From Sphingomonas sp. (GTDB lineage: Bacteria > Pseudomonadota > Alphaproteobacteria > Sphingomonadales > Sphingomonadaceae), in NCBI GenBank assembly GCA_013812805.1, contig JACCSV010000233.1, positions 1 through 6,777 of the forward strand: 6,777 bases of DNA, read 5' to 3'. Every line of letters begins with the position of its first letter. Positions within the stretch are counted from its first letter, which is position 1. Position numbers and translations under genes: made by a program. Positions 1-6,777 of this stretch are shown one piece after another. Below the pieces are notes generated by a model. That model searched no databases and was not told the origin of the DNA. It worked only from the letters and a program-made list of their open reading frames with translations.

Positions 1-444
1 GACGTCTACAATCACAACCTGGAGACGGTGCCGAGGCTGTACCCGACGATCCGCCCCGGAGCGCGTTATTATGCGTCGCTGCGGCTGCTGGAGAGCGTCA
101 AACGTCGGGCGCCGCATATCTTCACCAAGTCGGGCGTGATGGTCGGCCTTGGCGAGCAAAGGCTCGAGGTTCACCAGGTGATGGACGACATGCGCTCGGC
201 AGGCGTCGATTTCCTCACCATGGGCCAGTATCTGCAGCCGACCCCGCGCCATGCCAAGGTCGAGGAGTTTGTCACTCCCGCCGCCTTCGAAGCCTACGCC
301 GCAATCGCCCGCGCCAAAGGGTTCCTGCTGGTCGCGGCCTCGCCGCTGACTCGCTCGAGCTATCACGCCGGCGACGATTTCAGGAAGATGCAGGCGGCGC
401 GGGCTGCGCAGCTGGCGCGGGCAGGGGCGAATGCCCCGGCATAG
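1..444 (+). CDS. lipA: Lipoyl synthase LipA, C-terminal part (5' end outside window)
   Basis: Radical-SAM enzyme that inserts two sulfur atoms into protein-bound octanoyl groups, making the lipoyl cofactor of pyruvate and 2-oxoglutarate dehydrogenases and the glycine cleavage system. The window opens in frame with DVYNHNLETVPRLY, a LipA signature in the core barrel. It is followed by SGVMVGLGE (window residues about 45-53), GVDFLTMGQYLQPT (about 69-82) and, at 352-369, RSSYHA, the conserved C-terminal motif whose serine ligates the auxiliary iron-sulfur cluster in characterised LipA proteins. The 147 visible residues are roughly the C-terminal half of a protein usually near 300-320 residues. 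The CxxxCxxC radical-SAM motif and auxiliary-cluster cysteines must lie upstream. The reading frame is intact to the TAG stop. The last 14 bases overlap the next gene, so the two are probably co-transcribed and translationally coupled. Identity is very secure from the motifs. Confidence 0.97.
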   Translation, partial: DVYNHNLETVPRLYPTIRPGARYYASLRLLESVKRRAPHIFTKSGVMVGLGEQRLEVHQVMDDMRSAGVDFLTMGQYLQPTPRHAKVEEFVTPAAFEAYAAIARAKGFLLVAASPLTRSSYHAGDDFRKMQAARAAQLARAGANAPA

Positions 445-892
445 CGAGACCCGCTACCTGCCTTATACGCCCGAGCAGATGTTCGAGATGGTGGCGGATG
501 TCGCTCGCTACGATGAATTTCTGCCGTGGGTGGTGGCGGTGCGGATCCGCTCGTCGAGCGAGACCGAGACAGTCGCCGACCTCGTGGTCGGCTTCAATGC
601 GTTCAAGGAGCGCTTCACCAGCCGGGTCACCAAAGAGCGGCCGACCGCGATCTGCGTCGATTATATTGAAGGTCCGCTCAAATATCTGAAGAACGAATGG
701 CGGTTCGAACCGGCCTCTGCCGGCGGCACCGAAGTCTTCTTCTCGGTCGACTTCGCTTTCCGCTCGCGGATTTTCGAAGCGCTTGCCGGGCAGATGTTCG
801 ATCGGGCGCTGCGGCGCATGACCGATGCGTTCGAGCGGCGCGCCGCGACACTTTACGGAATCAGCAGCTCGAGCGCGCAAAGCGCCGCCTGA
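431..892 (+). CDS. COQ10/RatA family START-domain protein (probable ubiquinone-binding protein)
   Basis: A 153-residue protein, the normal length for the COQ10/RatA (polyketide cyclase/START-like) family. The N-terminal signature is clear: HSETRYLPYTPEQMF, then VADVARYDEFLPWVVAVRI (about residues 4-39). Next come LVVGFNAFKERFTSRV (51-66), the central IEGPLKYLKNEWRF (79-92) and a C-terminal helix with FEALAGQMFDRALRRM (115-130), all typical. There is no signal peptide or membrane span. Mitochondrial COQ10 binds ubiquinone and supports its function in respiration; E. coli RatA was described as inhibiting ribosomal subunit association. In an alphaproteobacterium, beside lipA and with no ratB partner, the quinone role seems more likely, but this is inference. 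The ATG at 431 lies inside the lipA end, 14 bases before the lipA stop is complete. AGGGG (423-427) is a possible but close ribosome binding site. The 3' end overlaps the convergent cinA gene by 40 bases. Confidence 0.93.
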   Translation: MPRHSETRYLPYTPEQMFEMVADVARYDEFLPWVVAVRIRSSSETETVADLVVGFNAFKERFTSRVTKERPTAICVDYIEGPLKYLKNEWRFEPASAGGTEVFFSVDFAFRSRIFEALAGQMFDRALRRMTDAFERRAATLYGISSSSAQSAA

Positions 893-1356
893 AGCCGCAC
901 CCCGGACCGGGTGCTTTCTTCGAAAAACTTGTTGTCGGCGACGATCTTGGCCGGATCAGCGTCGCGCTCGGCACGGGCGAAGACCACCATTCCAACCGGC
1001 TTGGCCGCAGTGCCGCCGCCGGGGCCCGCGACCCCGGTGATCGCGACGGCGACGTCGGCGTCGGTCGCGTGCAGGGCTCCGCGCGCCATCGCCCAGGCTG
1101 TCGCCACGCTGACCGCGCCGAAGGTCTCGACGACGTCCGGGCTCACTCCAAGCTGGCCGATCTTCGAGGCGTTGGAATAGGTCACGAACCCGGCCTCGAA
1201 TACGTCCGAGGAGCCGGCGATTTCGGTAAGCGCGGCGCAGACCAGCCCGCCGGTGCAGCTTTCCGCGACGGCAATGCGCCGCCCGGCCTGGCGGTTAGCC
1301 TCGACCACGGCGGCCGCCTTGTCGAACAATATTTGCGGGAGCAGCCTGTCGGTCAT
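853..1356 (-). CDS. pncC: CinA C-terminal domain family protein, PncC-type NMN amidohydrolase
   Basis: Stand-alone CinA C-terminal domain of 167 residues, the size of E. coli PncC/YgaD, with no N-terminal molybdopterin-binding (COG1058) half. Family motifs are AESCTGGL (31-38, containing the catalytic-region serine), VTYSN (58-62), a VSVATAWAMARGA helix (82-94) and the glycine-rich AITGVAGPGGGTAAKPVGMV (105-124). Characterised relatives deamidate nicotinamide mononucleotide to nicotinate mononucleotide and so recycle the NMN made by DNA ligase; the protein should be cytoplasmic. It starts at ATG 1356-1354, whose last bases form an ATGA overlap with the ispDF stop, so translation is probably coupled. 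GGGGA on the minus strand (1368-1364), 7 bases upstream of the ATG and inside ispDF, could serve as ribosome binding site. It is the promoter-distal gene of the two-gene minus-strand unit. Its last 13 codons are antisense to the end of the RatA-like gene. Many databases would name it cinA; substrate specificity is inferred. Confidence 0.93.
   Translation of the reverse strand: MTDRLLPQILFDKAAAVVEANRQAGRRIAVAESCTGGLVCAALTEIAGSSDVFEAGFVTYSNASKIGQLGVSPDVVETFGAVSVATAWAMARGALHATDADVAVAITGVAGPGGGTAAKPVGMVVFARAERDADPAKIVADNKFFEESTRSGVRLQAALCALELLIP
897..922 (+). terminator. Possible intrinsic terminator of the lipA/RatA-like unit
   Basis: Four bases after the RatA-like stop codon is a perfect 6-base-pair stem, GCACCC (897-902) with GGGTGC (909-914), around a 6-base loop (CGGACC). 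It is followed by TTTCTTCG, a moderate U-rich tail. Flanking GAAG (891-894) and CTTC (918-921) can extend the stem after a small internal loop. Position and orientation suit termination of the plus-strand lipA unit. The hairpin lies entirely within the minus-strand cinA/pncC coding sequence, so its bases are also constrained by that protein, and the U tract is imperfect. Confidence 0.45.
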
Positions 1357-2495
1357 TCGAACGTCCCCAGTCGAATGCTGGCAACGGCCTGGGCGGCGAT
1401 TCCTTCCCCGCGCCCGGTAAAGCCGAGCCGCTCCGTCGTCGTCGCCTTGACGCTGACGGATGATTGCGGAAGCTCGAGAATGAAGGCGATGCGATCGCGC
1501 ATTGCGGCGCGGTGCGGGCCGATCTTCGGCTGTTCGCAGATGATCGTGCAGTCGACATGGTCGATGACCCCGCCGCCACCGCGGACGAGCTGAGCGGCGT
1601 GAGCGATGAACAGCTCGGAGTCAGCGCCCTTCCACTGCGGGTCGGTCGGCGGGAAATGGTCGCCGATGTCGCCGAGGCCTGCCGCCCCGAGCAACGCATC
1701 GGTGATTGCGTGAAGCACGACGTCGGCGTCGCTGTGGCCGGCAAGGCCGCGCTCGCTCGGGATGGCGATGCCGCCGAGCATCAGCGGCCCTTCGCCAGCA
1801 AATGCGTGAACGTCGAAGCCGATGCCAGTGCGCGGTACGAGCCGCCCTGCGAGCATCGCTTCCGCGCTCTCCCAGTCGCTGGCGGTGGTTAGCTTGTCGA
1901 GCATCGCGTCTCCCTCGACCGCGGCGACGCGCATGCCAGCGGCGCGGACGACGGTGGTCTCGTCGGTGGGAGCAGGGCCCGACCACCGCTCGTACGCCAG
2001 CCGCAGGCTGTCCAGGCGAAAGGCTTGCGGCGTCTGCACTCGGACGATGCCGTCGCGCTCGACCATGTCTTCGAGCTCGGTGCCGGCGCGGGCCAACGTA
2101 TCGCCGACGGCGAGGACCGGCGCCGCACCTTCGAAGAATTCCAAGGCGGCAAGCAGCCGGTCGATGACGAGGGGAGGGCAGAACGGACGCGCGGCATCGT
2201 GGACCAGCACCGCCTCGCTCTCGATTGCCTGCAATCCCGCTTTGACCGAGTCGGAGCGTTCCGCGCCGCCGGTAAGTAGTTCGCCGATGTTGAGCCCGGC
2301 GAGCGCGTCACCGGCAAGGGCCTGTTGGCCCTCGCCGATGACGACTCGGACCGATCCGACCGCGGGGTGACGGAGAAGCCGCTCAACCGCCCAGCGCAAC
2401 ACCGGCTTGCCCGCGATCGGGCGGAACTGCTTGGGGATGCCACCGCCGAGCCGCTGACCGCTTCCGGCGGCGACGATTAGGGCGGTGACGGTCAT
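1353..2495 (-). CDS. ispDF: Bifunctional IspD/IspF: MEP cytidylyltransferase and MEcPP synthase
   Basis: A 380-residue fusion catalysing two non-consecutive steps of the MEP isoprenoid pathway. The IspD part (about 1-220) couples CTP to 2-C-methyl-D-erythritol 4-phosphate: AAGSGQRLG and PKQF (9-24, nucleotide binding), HDAARP (99-104), VQTPQAFR (153-160), TDE (177-179) and EGDAMLDKLTT (194-204). The usual Asn of this last motif appears replaced by Leu, while the Lys (K201) is kept. The IspF part (about 222-380) cyclises CDP-ME 2-phosphate to MEcPP: GIGFDVHAF (224-232) with metal ligands D228 and H230, HSDADVVLHAITDALLGA (254-271) with ligand H262, GDIGDHFP (275-282) and KATTTERLGFTGRGEG (350-365). 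The intermediate step (IspE) is not encoded here. The start is ATG at 2495, where the IspD fold begins (MTVTALIVAAGSG). The frame stays open upstream antisense to dusB, but that extension has no IspD homology. AAGG, 9 bases before the ATG, may be the ribosome binding site. Such fusions are known from alpha- and epsilonproteobacteria. Confidence 0.97.
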   Translation of the reverse strand: MTVTALIVAAGSGQRLGGGIPKQFRPIAGKPVLRWAVERLLRHPAVGSVRVVIGEGQQALAGDALAGLNIGELLTGGAERSDSVKAGLQAIESEAVLVHDAARPFCPPLVIDRLLAALEFFEGAAPVLAVGDTLARAGTELEDMVERDGIVRVQTPQAFRLDSLRLAYERWSGPAPTDETTVVRAAGMRVAAVEGDAMLDKLTTASDWESAEAMLAGRLVPRTGIGFDVHAFAGEGPLMLGGIAIPSERGLAGHSDADVVLHAITDALLGAAGLGDIGDHFPPTDPQWKGADSELFIAHAAQLVRGGGGVIDHVDCTIICEQPKIGPHRAAMRDRIAFILELPQSSVSVKATTTERLGFTGRGEGIAAQAVASIRLGTFE

Positions 2496-2546
2496 CGCGG
2501 CGCGCCTTGCCCGTCGCCGAGCTCTCCTGTAAAGGCGCGCCTTCCC
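2496..2546. promoter_or_regulatory. Divergent ispDF/dusB intergenic region with mirrored AAGGCGCGCC leaders
   Basis: Only 51 bases separate the two divergent ATGs, so both promoters and ribosome binding sites must be packed here. GGCGCGCC occurs twice (2499-2506 and 2534-2541). Read toward each gene, both copies are AAGGCGCGCC, ending 3 bases before the ispDF ATG and 5 bases before the dusB ATG, and each supplies AAGG as a plausible Shine-Dalgarno core. The dusB-side copy is part of a 12-base palindrome (2532-2543). A tentative plus-strand promoter for dusB is TTGCCC (2507-2512), 15 bases, TGTAAA (2528-2533). On the minus strand the latter hexamer reads TTTACA, resembling a -35 box for ispDF, but I see no convincing -10. 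The region as a whole must be regulatory; the individual boxes are weak. Confidence 0.5.
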
Positions 2547-3545
2547 ATGACCTTGCTGAAACCCATCGAGATCGGTCCCGTCCGCATCGACGCGCCCGTC
2601 ATCCTGGCGCCGATGACAGGCGTCACCGATTTGCCGTTCCGACGCATCGTCCGCCGCTTCGGCGCCGGCCTGACGGTCAGCGAGATGATCGCCAGCCAGG
2701 CGATGATCCGCGAGACGCGGCAATCGCTGCAGAAGTGTCTGTGGGACCCGAGCGAGCAACCGGTGTCGCTGCAGCTGGCCGGCTGCGATCCGGTGGTGAT
2801 GGCCGAAGCGGCAAGGCTCAACGAGCAGCGCGGCGCGGCGATCATCGACATCAACATGGGCTGCCCGGTCAAGAAAGTGGTCAATGGCGAAGCGGGTTCG
2901 GCGCTGATGCGCGACCTGCCGCTGGCGGCGGCGTTGATCGACGCCACGGTCAAGGCGGTGAAGCTGCCGGTGACGTTGAAGATGCGGATGGGCTGGGACC
3001 ACGGCAGCCTCAACGCGCCCGAGCTTGCGCGGATCGCGCAGGACCTCGGCGTGCGGATGATCACCGTCCACGGGCGCACCCGCTGCCAAATGTACAAGGG
3101 TAGCGCCGACTGGTCGTTCGTGCGGCTGGTCAAAGCGGCGGTGTCGATCCCGGTGATCGTCAATGGCGACATCTGCTCGACCGCGGACGCGCGCGAAGCG
3201 CTCGGCGCATCGGGCGCCGACGGCGTGATGATCGGCCGCGGCTGCTACGGCAAGCCGTGGCTTTTGGCGCAGGTGACCGCCTACCTGATGGACGAGACGG
3301 CGAGGCCCGATCCGTCGCTCGACGGGCAATTGGAAACGATGCTCGAGCAGTATGACGAGATGCTGTCGCTGTATGGGCGCCACACTGGCGTCAACCTCGC
3401 GCGCAAGCATATCGGCTGGTACACCAAGGGCCTGCCGGGCTCGGCCGAGCTTCGTAACACCGTGAATCAACAGGAAGATCCGGCACAGGTAATCGCCATG
3501 CTCAAGGCCTTTTACGCCCCCTGGCTGACTCGCGCTGCCGCTTGA
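2547..3545 (+). CDS. dusB: tRNA-dihydrouridine synthase DusB (NifR3 family)
   Basis: FMN-dependent enzyme that reduces uridine to dihydrouridine in the D-loop of tRNAs, using NADPH; cytoplasmic. The 332-residue length is normal for DusB. The TIM barrel opens with PVILAPMTGVTDLPFRR (17-33), followed by SEMIASQAM (45-53) and QLAGCDP (76-82). The catalytic-cysteine motif is DINMGCPVKKVV (101-112, C106). Next come LKMRMGWD (144-151), the substrate/FMN motif VHGRTRCQMYKGSADW (174-189), VNGDI (205-209) and the phosphate-binding GVMIGRGCYGKPWL (226-239). The C-terminal helical tRNA-binding domain covers about 250-330, including HIGWYTKGLPG (288-298). ATG 2547 starts at the expected N-terminus; AAAGG (2531-2535) is a distant possible ribosome binding site. 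In many alphaproteobacteria this gene (old name nifR3) heads the ntrBC-ntrYX cluster. Here ntrY follows after about 60 bases without ntrBC. Confidence 0.97.
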   Translation: MTLLKPIEIGPVRIDAPVILAPMTGVTDLPFRRIVRRFGAGLTVSEMIASQAMIRETRQSLQKCLWDPSEQPVSLQLAGCDPVVMAEAARLNEQRGAAIIDINMGCPVKKVVNGEAGSALMRDLPLAAALIDATVKAVKLPVTLKMRMGWDHGSLNAPELARIAQDLGVRMITVHGRTRCQMYKGSADWSFVRLVKAAVSIPVIVNGDICSTADAREALGASGADGVMIGRGCYGKPWLLAQVTAYLMDETARPDPSLDGQLETMLEQYDEMLSLYGRHTGVNLARKHIGWYTKGLPGSAELRNTVNQQEDPAQVIAMLKAFYAPWLTRAAA

Positions 3546-3605
3546 GCGAGGCTTCTCGGCGTTAGCTGTGTTGTTTTTGCAACGCTAGGTGCTAGGGCGC
3601 TGGTG
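3546..3605 (+). promoter_or_regulatory. dusB-ntrY spacer with small hairpins and a tandem heptamer overlapping the ntrY ribosome binding site
   Basis: This 60-base gap is visibly more T-rich than the flanking genes. It contains GTTG (3570-3573), a TTTTTG loop and CAAC (3580-3583), a 4-base-pair hairpin. A competing 5-base-pair pairing joins GCGTT (3559-3563) and AACGC (3581-3585). Immediately after is a tandem heptamer GCTAGGT GCTAGGG (3584-3597), whose second unit carries the AGGG that serves as the probable ntrY Shine-Dalgarno. I see no convincing -35/-10 pair and no U-tailed terminator, so ntrY may be read through from dusB. A weak internal promoter cannot be excluded. Confidence 0.3.
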
Positions 3606-5843
3606 ATGGATGCGCCCGCCGCAGATTCGGACATCGCGCTGAACGACCCGACCAGCTGGCTCGGCCGCGAGCGCGAGAGCGGCCGGCTGTATCGCTTCGC
3701 CATCGTTGGAATGGCCGCGATCCTGCTGGCGATGCTGGGCCTGAGCATCTGGCTCCTCCAGAAACCGGGCACGCCCGGGACGCTGCTTAAGCCGCCGCTG
3801 ATTGCGGCGCTTCTGGTCGCAATCATCATTCCCGCAATCGCGTTGATGGTGCTGCTGTCGCGGCGCCTGGCGATGGCCCGTGCCTCGCAAGGGGGTCTCG
3901 GGACGGGACGGCTCCACACGCGCCTGGTGGCACTGTTCTCGGTGATTGCCGCGGTGCCGACGGTACTGGTGGCGATTTTCGCCTCACTGCTGTTCCAAAG
4001 CGGCCTGGAATTCTGGTTCTCCGACCGCGCCCGCAATATGCTGGAAAACACCGTCGTGCTGGCGCGAAGCATTTACAACCGGGAGGTGGAGCGGGTCGCT
4101 GGCGAGACCGTGGCGATGAGCGGCGATATCGCCGCGTACCTGAAGCTGGTAAGCATCGAGGATCCGCAATTCAGTGACGGCTTTGGCCAGCAGGTCCTGT
4201 TCCGCAATCTTTCGGAGGCGGTTATCGTCAACGTCGGCGAGGATAATGTCATCCGCTCGCTGGCGTTGGTGAACCCCTACGACCGACCGCTCGACCGGAT
4301 CATCACCCAGGACACGATCAGGCAGCTTGAGCGCGCTCCGGTTGTCGCCGTCAATTCTAGCGACCGCGTCGGAGCGGTGACGAAGCTGGCCTATGGTCCG
4401 AACACTTACCTTTACGCCTCGCGAGTATTCGAGCCGCAACTCCGGGAGCAAATGCGCCGCGGCAACGAAGTGGTGATCGATTATCGCGCTTTGCTCGCCC
4501 GGTCGCGGACCAACCAGCTGCGGTTCAATGCGGCGCTGTTGCTTGGCGCGCTGGTCATCGTCGCGCTGGCAATCTTCACCGCGCTTCGGCTTGCCGACAG
4601 GCTGGTGCGTCCGGTCGGGCAGCTTGCCGCCGCCGCCGGCCGCATCGAGCAGGGCGACTTTTCGACCCGGGTGCCGGTCACTCGCACCGAGGACGAGATC
4701 CAGTCGCTTGCGGTTGCGTTCAACCGGATGACCGAGCGGCTTGACGAGCAGACCGGCGCGCTTCGGGCGGTCAACGCGCAGCTGGAAACCCGGCGCGCAT
4801 TCATCGAGGCGGTGCTGTCGAGCGTCACTGCCGGCGTGATCGCGCTCGATTCCGCCAATCGCGTGCTGCTGATCAATCGCTCCGCCGAGGCCCTGCTCCA
4901 GCATGGGCAGGAGGCAATCGAGGGCGCCGAGCTTGCCGGAGTCTCCACCGAGCTCGACGAGTTCATGCACGGCGAGGAGCGCGAGGCGAGCGTTACCGTC
5001 AGCTCCGCCAGCGAACCGCGGATCCTGGCGGTCAAGCGCGTTCGCTACGAGGACGGGGCGGTCCTCACCTTCGACGACATCACCGACCAGCTGCATGATC
5101 AACGCAGCGCCGCCTGGTCGGATATCGCCCGGCGCATCGCCCATGAGATCAAGAACCCGCTGACCCCGATCCAGCTTGCCGCCGAGCGACTGCAGCGGCG
5201 CTTCGGAAGCGAAGTGAAGTCCGACTCCGAAACGTTCGAGCGGCTGACCGGCACCATCGTTCGCCAGGTTGGCGACCTTCGCCGGATGGTCGACGAATTC
5301 TCCAACTTCGCGCGCATGCCCAAGCCCTCGTTCGTCGACGAGAACGTCCATGAGATTGCCCGCCAGGCCTTGTTCCTGCACGAGGTTGCGCACCCCGGGA
5401 TCACCTTCCTGCTCGACCCGCCCGCCGGGGATTTTCCGATGGTTTGCGATCGGCGGCAGCTTGGGCAGGCGCTGACCAACGTCGTCAAGAACGCCGTCGA
5501 AGCGATCGAATCCCGCCGCGCTCGCGGCGAGCACCATCTCGGCGGCGATCGCGTCGAGCTGCGGTTGAGCCGCCACGACACGCAGCTGATCATCGACATC
5601 ATCGACACCGGTATCGGTCTCCCGGAAGACCGCGAGCGGCTGACGGAGCCGTACATGACCACCCGGGTCAGGGGCACCGGCCTTGGCCTGGCGATCGTCA
5701 AGAAGATCGTCGAGGAGCATTGCGGCGAGATCGCTTTTCTCGACCAGCCCGGCGGCGGCACCCGGGTGCGGATCGCGTTCGATGCAGAACGTCTGGCAAA
5801 GCAGGTTACAGACAGTGAAAAGACTGGTAATTCAGATGCCTAA
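3606..5843 (+). CDS. ntrY: NtrY-type membrane sensor histidine kinase
   Basis: Inner-membrane sensor kinase of 745 residues, the usual NtrY size, expected to phosphorylate NtrX encoded just downstream. Three N-terminal hydrophobic segments lie at about 31-51, 62-85 and 105-130. The last follows GRLHTRLVALFS, the typical NtrY entry motif. An extracytoplasmic region (about 131-304) leads to a fourth span (about 307-328), a HAMP domain (about 330-382, with RPVGQL and DEIQSLAVAFNRM) and a PAS domain (about 396-492). The HisKA box is IARRIAHEIKNPLTPIQLAA (507-526), with phosphoacceptor H513. The ATPase domain has an N box around N625-N629 (TNVVKNAVEAIE), a G1 box DTGIGLP from D667 and a G2 box RGTGLGLAIVKK (689-700). 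All catalytic motifs are intact. I chose ATG 3606, with AGGG (3594-3597) 8 bases before it. The adjoining GTG at 3603 is an equally in-frame alternative adding one residue. The stop lies 12 bases before ntrX. In other alphaproteobacteria NtrYX is tied to nitrogen metabolism, redox response and envelope control; the signal here cannot be read from sequence. Confidence 0.95.
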   Translation: MDAPAADSDIALNDPTSWLGRERESGRLYRFAIVGMAAILLAMLGLSIWLLQKPGTPGTLLKPPLIAALLVAIIIPAIALMVLLSRRLAMARASQGGLGTGRLHTRLVALFSVIAAVPTVLVAIFASLLFQSGLEFWFSDRARNMLENTVVLARSIYNREVERVAGETVAMSGDIAAYLKLVSIEDPQFSDGFGQQVLFRNLSEAVIVNVGEDNVIRSLALVNPYDRPLDRIITQDTIRQLERAPVVAVNSSDRVGAVTKLAYGPNTYLYASRVFEPQLREQMRRGNEVVIDYRALLARSRTNQLRFNAALLLGALVIVALAIFTALRLADRLVRPVGQLAAAAGRIEQGDFSTRVPVTRTEDEIQSLAVAFNRMTERLDEQTGALRAVNAQLETRRAFIEAVLSSVTAGVIALDSANRVLLINRSAEALLQHGQEAIEGAELAGVSTELDEFMHGEEREASVTVSSASEPRILAVKRVRYEDGAVLTFDDITDQLHDQRSAAWSDIARRIAHEIKNPLTPIQLAAERLQRRFGSEVKSDSETFERLTGTIVRQVGDLRRMVDEFSNFARMPKPSFVDENVHEIARQALFLHEVAHPGITFLLDPPAGDFPMVCDRRQLGQALTNVVKNAVEAIESRRARGEHHLGGDRVELRLSRHDTQLIIDIIDTGIGLPEDRERLTEPYMTTRVRGTGLGLAIVKKIVEEHCGEIAFLDQPGGGTRVRIAFDAERLAKQVTDSEKTGNSDA

Positions 5844-5847
5844 GGAG
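5842..5847 (+). promoter_or_regulatory. Strong ntrX ribosome binding site overlapping the ntrY stop
   Basis: AAGGAG lies 8 bases before the ntrX ATG (5856), and its first two bases are the end of the ntrY TAA stop. This is the best Shine-Dalgarno sequence in the window. It fixes the ntrX start at 5856 rather than the in-frame TTG at 5853, and suggests that ribosomes ending ntrY can reinitiate on ntrX. Confidence 0.8.
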
Positions 5848-5855
5848 TGTTGTTG

Positions 5856-6777
<922 letters not shown>

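Noticed and set aside
835..846. Perfect palindrome GCGGCGCGCCGC just beyond the cinA stop, considered as a minus-strand terminator
   Set aside because: Folding leaves only a 4-base-pair stem, and no U-tract follows on the minus strand. It also lies in RatA-like codons, so it is more likely chance in G+C-rich coding sequence.
697..1593. 298-codon plus-strand open frame across the end of the RatA-like gene, cinA and ispF
   Set aside because: It overlaps three genes confirmed by motifs, and its Arg/Gly/His-rich translation resembles no protein family.
2496..3470. Upstream in-frame extension of ispDF, about 325 residues, antisense to dusB
   Set aside because: The frame is merely open because of high G+C. 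The translation is rich in Arg, His and Asp with no recognisable domain, and the IspD fold begins exactly at ATG 2495.
3559..3585. dusB-ntrY spacer hairpins considered as a rho-independent terminator for dusB
   Set aside because: The T-run is in the loop, not after the stem, and the stems are only 4-5 base pairs.
3984..5720. 578-codon minus-strand open frame inside ntrY
   Set aside because: It is entirely antisense to the well-conserved NtrY domains, its composition is shadow-like and no motif is visible. Long antisense frames are common in high-G+C genomes.

Overview
The window is a compact, high-G+C stretch of bacterial chromosome, almost certainly from an alphaproteobacterium and most likely Sphingomonadales. 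The evidence is the fused ispDF gene, the NtrY/NtrX two-component pair, and the gene order lipA, COQ10/RatA-like gene, pncC-type cinA, ispDF, dusB, ntrY, ntrX. The order assignment is from memory of such genomes and was not searched.

Layout: bases 1-444 hold the C-terminal half of lipoyl synthase (lipA). It overlaps by 14 bases a COQ10/RatA-family START-domain gene (431-892). That gene converges on, and overlaps by 40 bases, a minus-strand pair: ispDF (2495 down to 1353) followed by a stand-alone CinA C-terminal/PncC amidase gene (1356 down to 853), joined by an ATGA stop/start overlap. A 51-base divergent spacer separates ispDF from the plus-strand genes dusB (2547-3545), ntrY (3606-5843) and ntrX (5856 to beyond the window end). 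No gene-free stretch exceeds about 60 bases.

Functions: lipoate assembly on 2-oxoacid dehydrogenases, a probable ubiquinone-binding respiratory helper, two steps of the MEP isoprenoid pathway (which also supplies the quinone tail), NMN/pyridine nucleotide salvage, tRNA dihydrouridine modification, and a membrane histidine kinase with its response regulator, linked in other alphaproteobacteria to nitrogen, redox and envelope control. These are housekeeping and core regulatory genes. I see no mobile element, CRISPR array, RNA gene or defence system.

Points worth a second look are modest. The usual ntrB-ntrC pair is missing between dusB and ntrY. NtrX lacks the sigma54-contacting GAFTGA loop. 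The divergent spacer carries the same AAGGCGCGCC element just before both start codons. A probable intrinsic terminator of the RatA-like gene lies inside the opposing cinA coding sequence. I found no convincing undescribed system.
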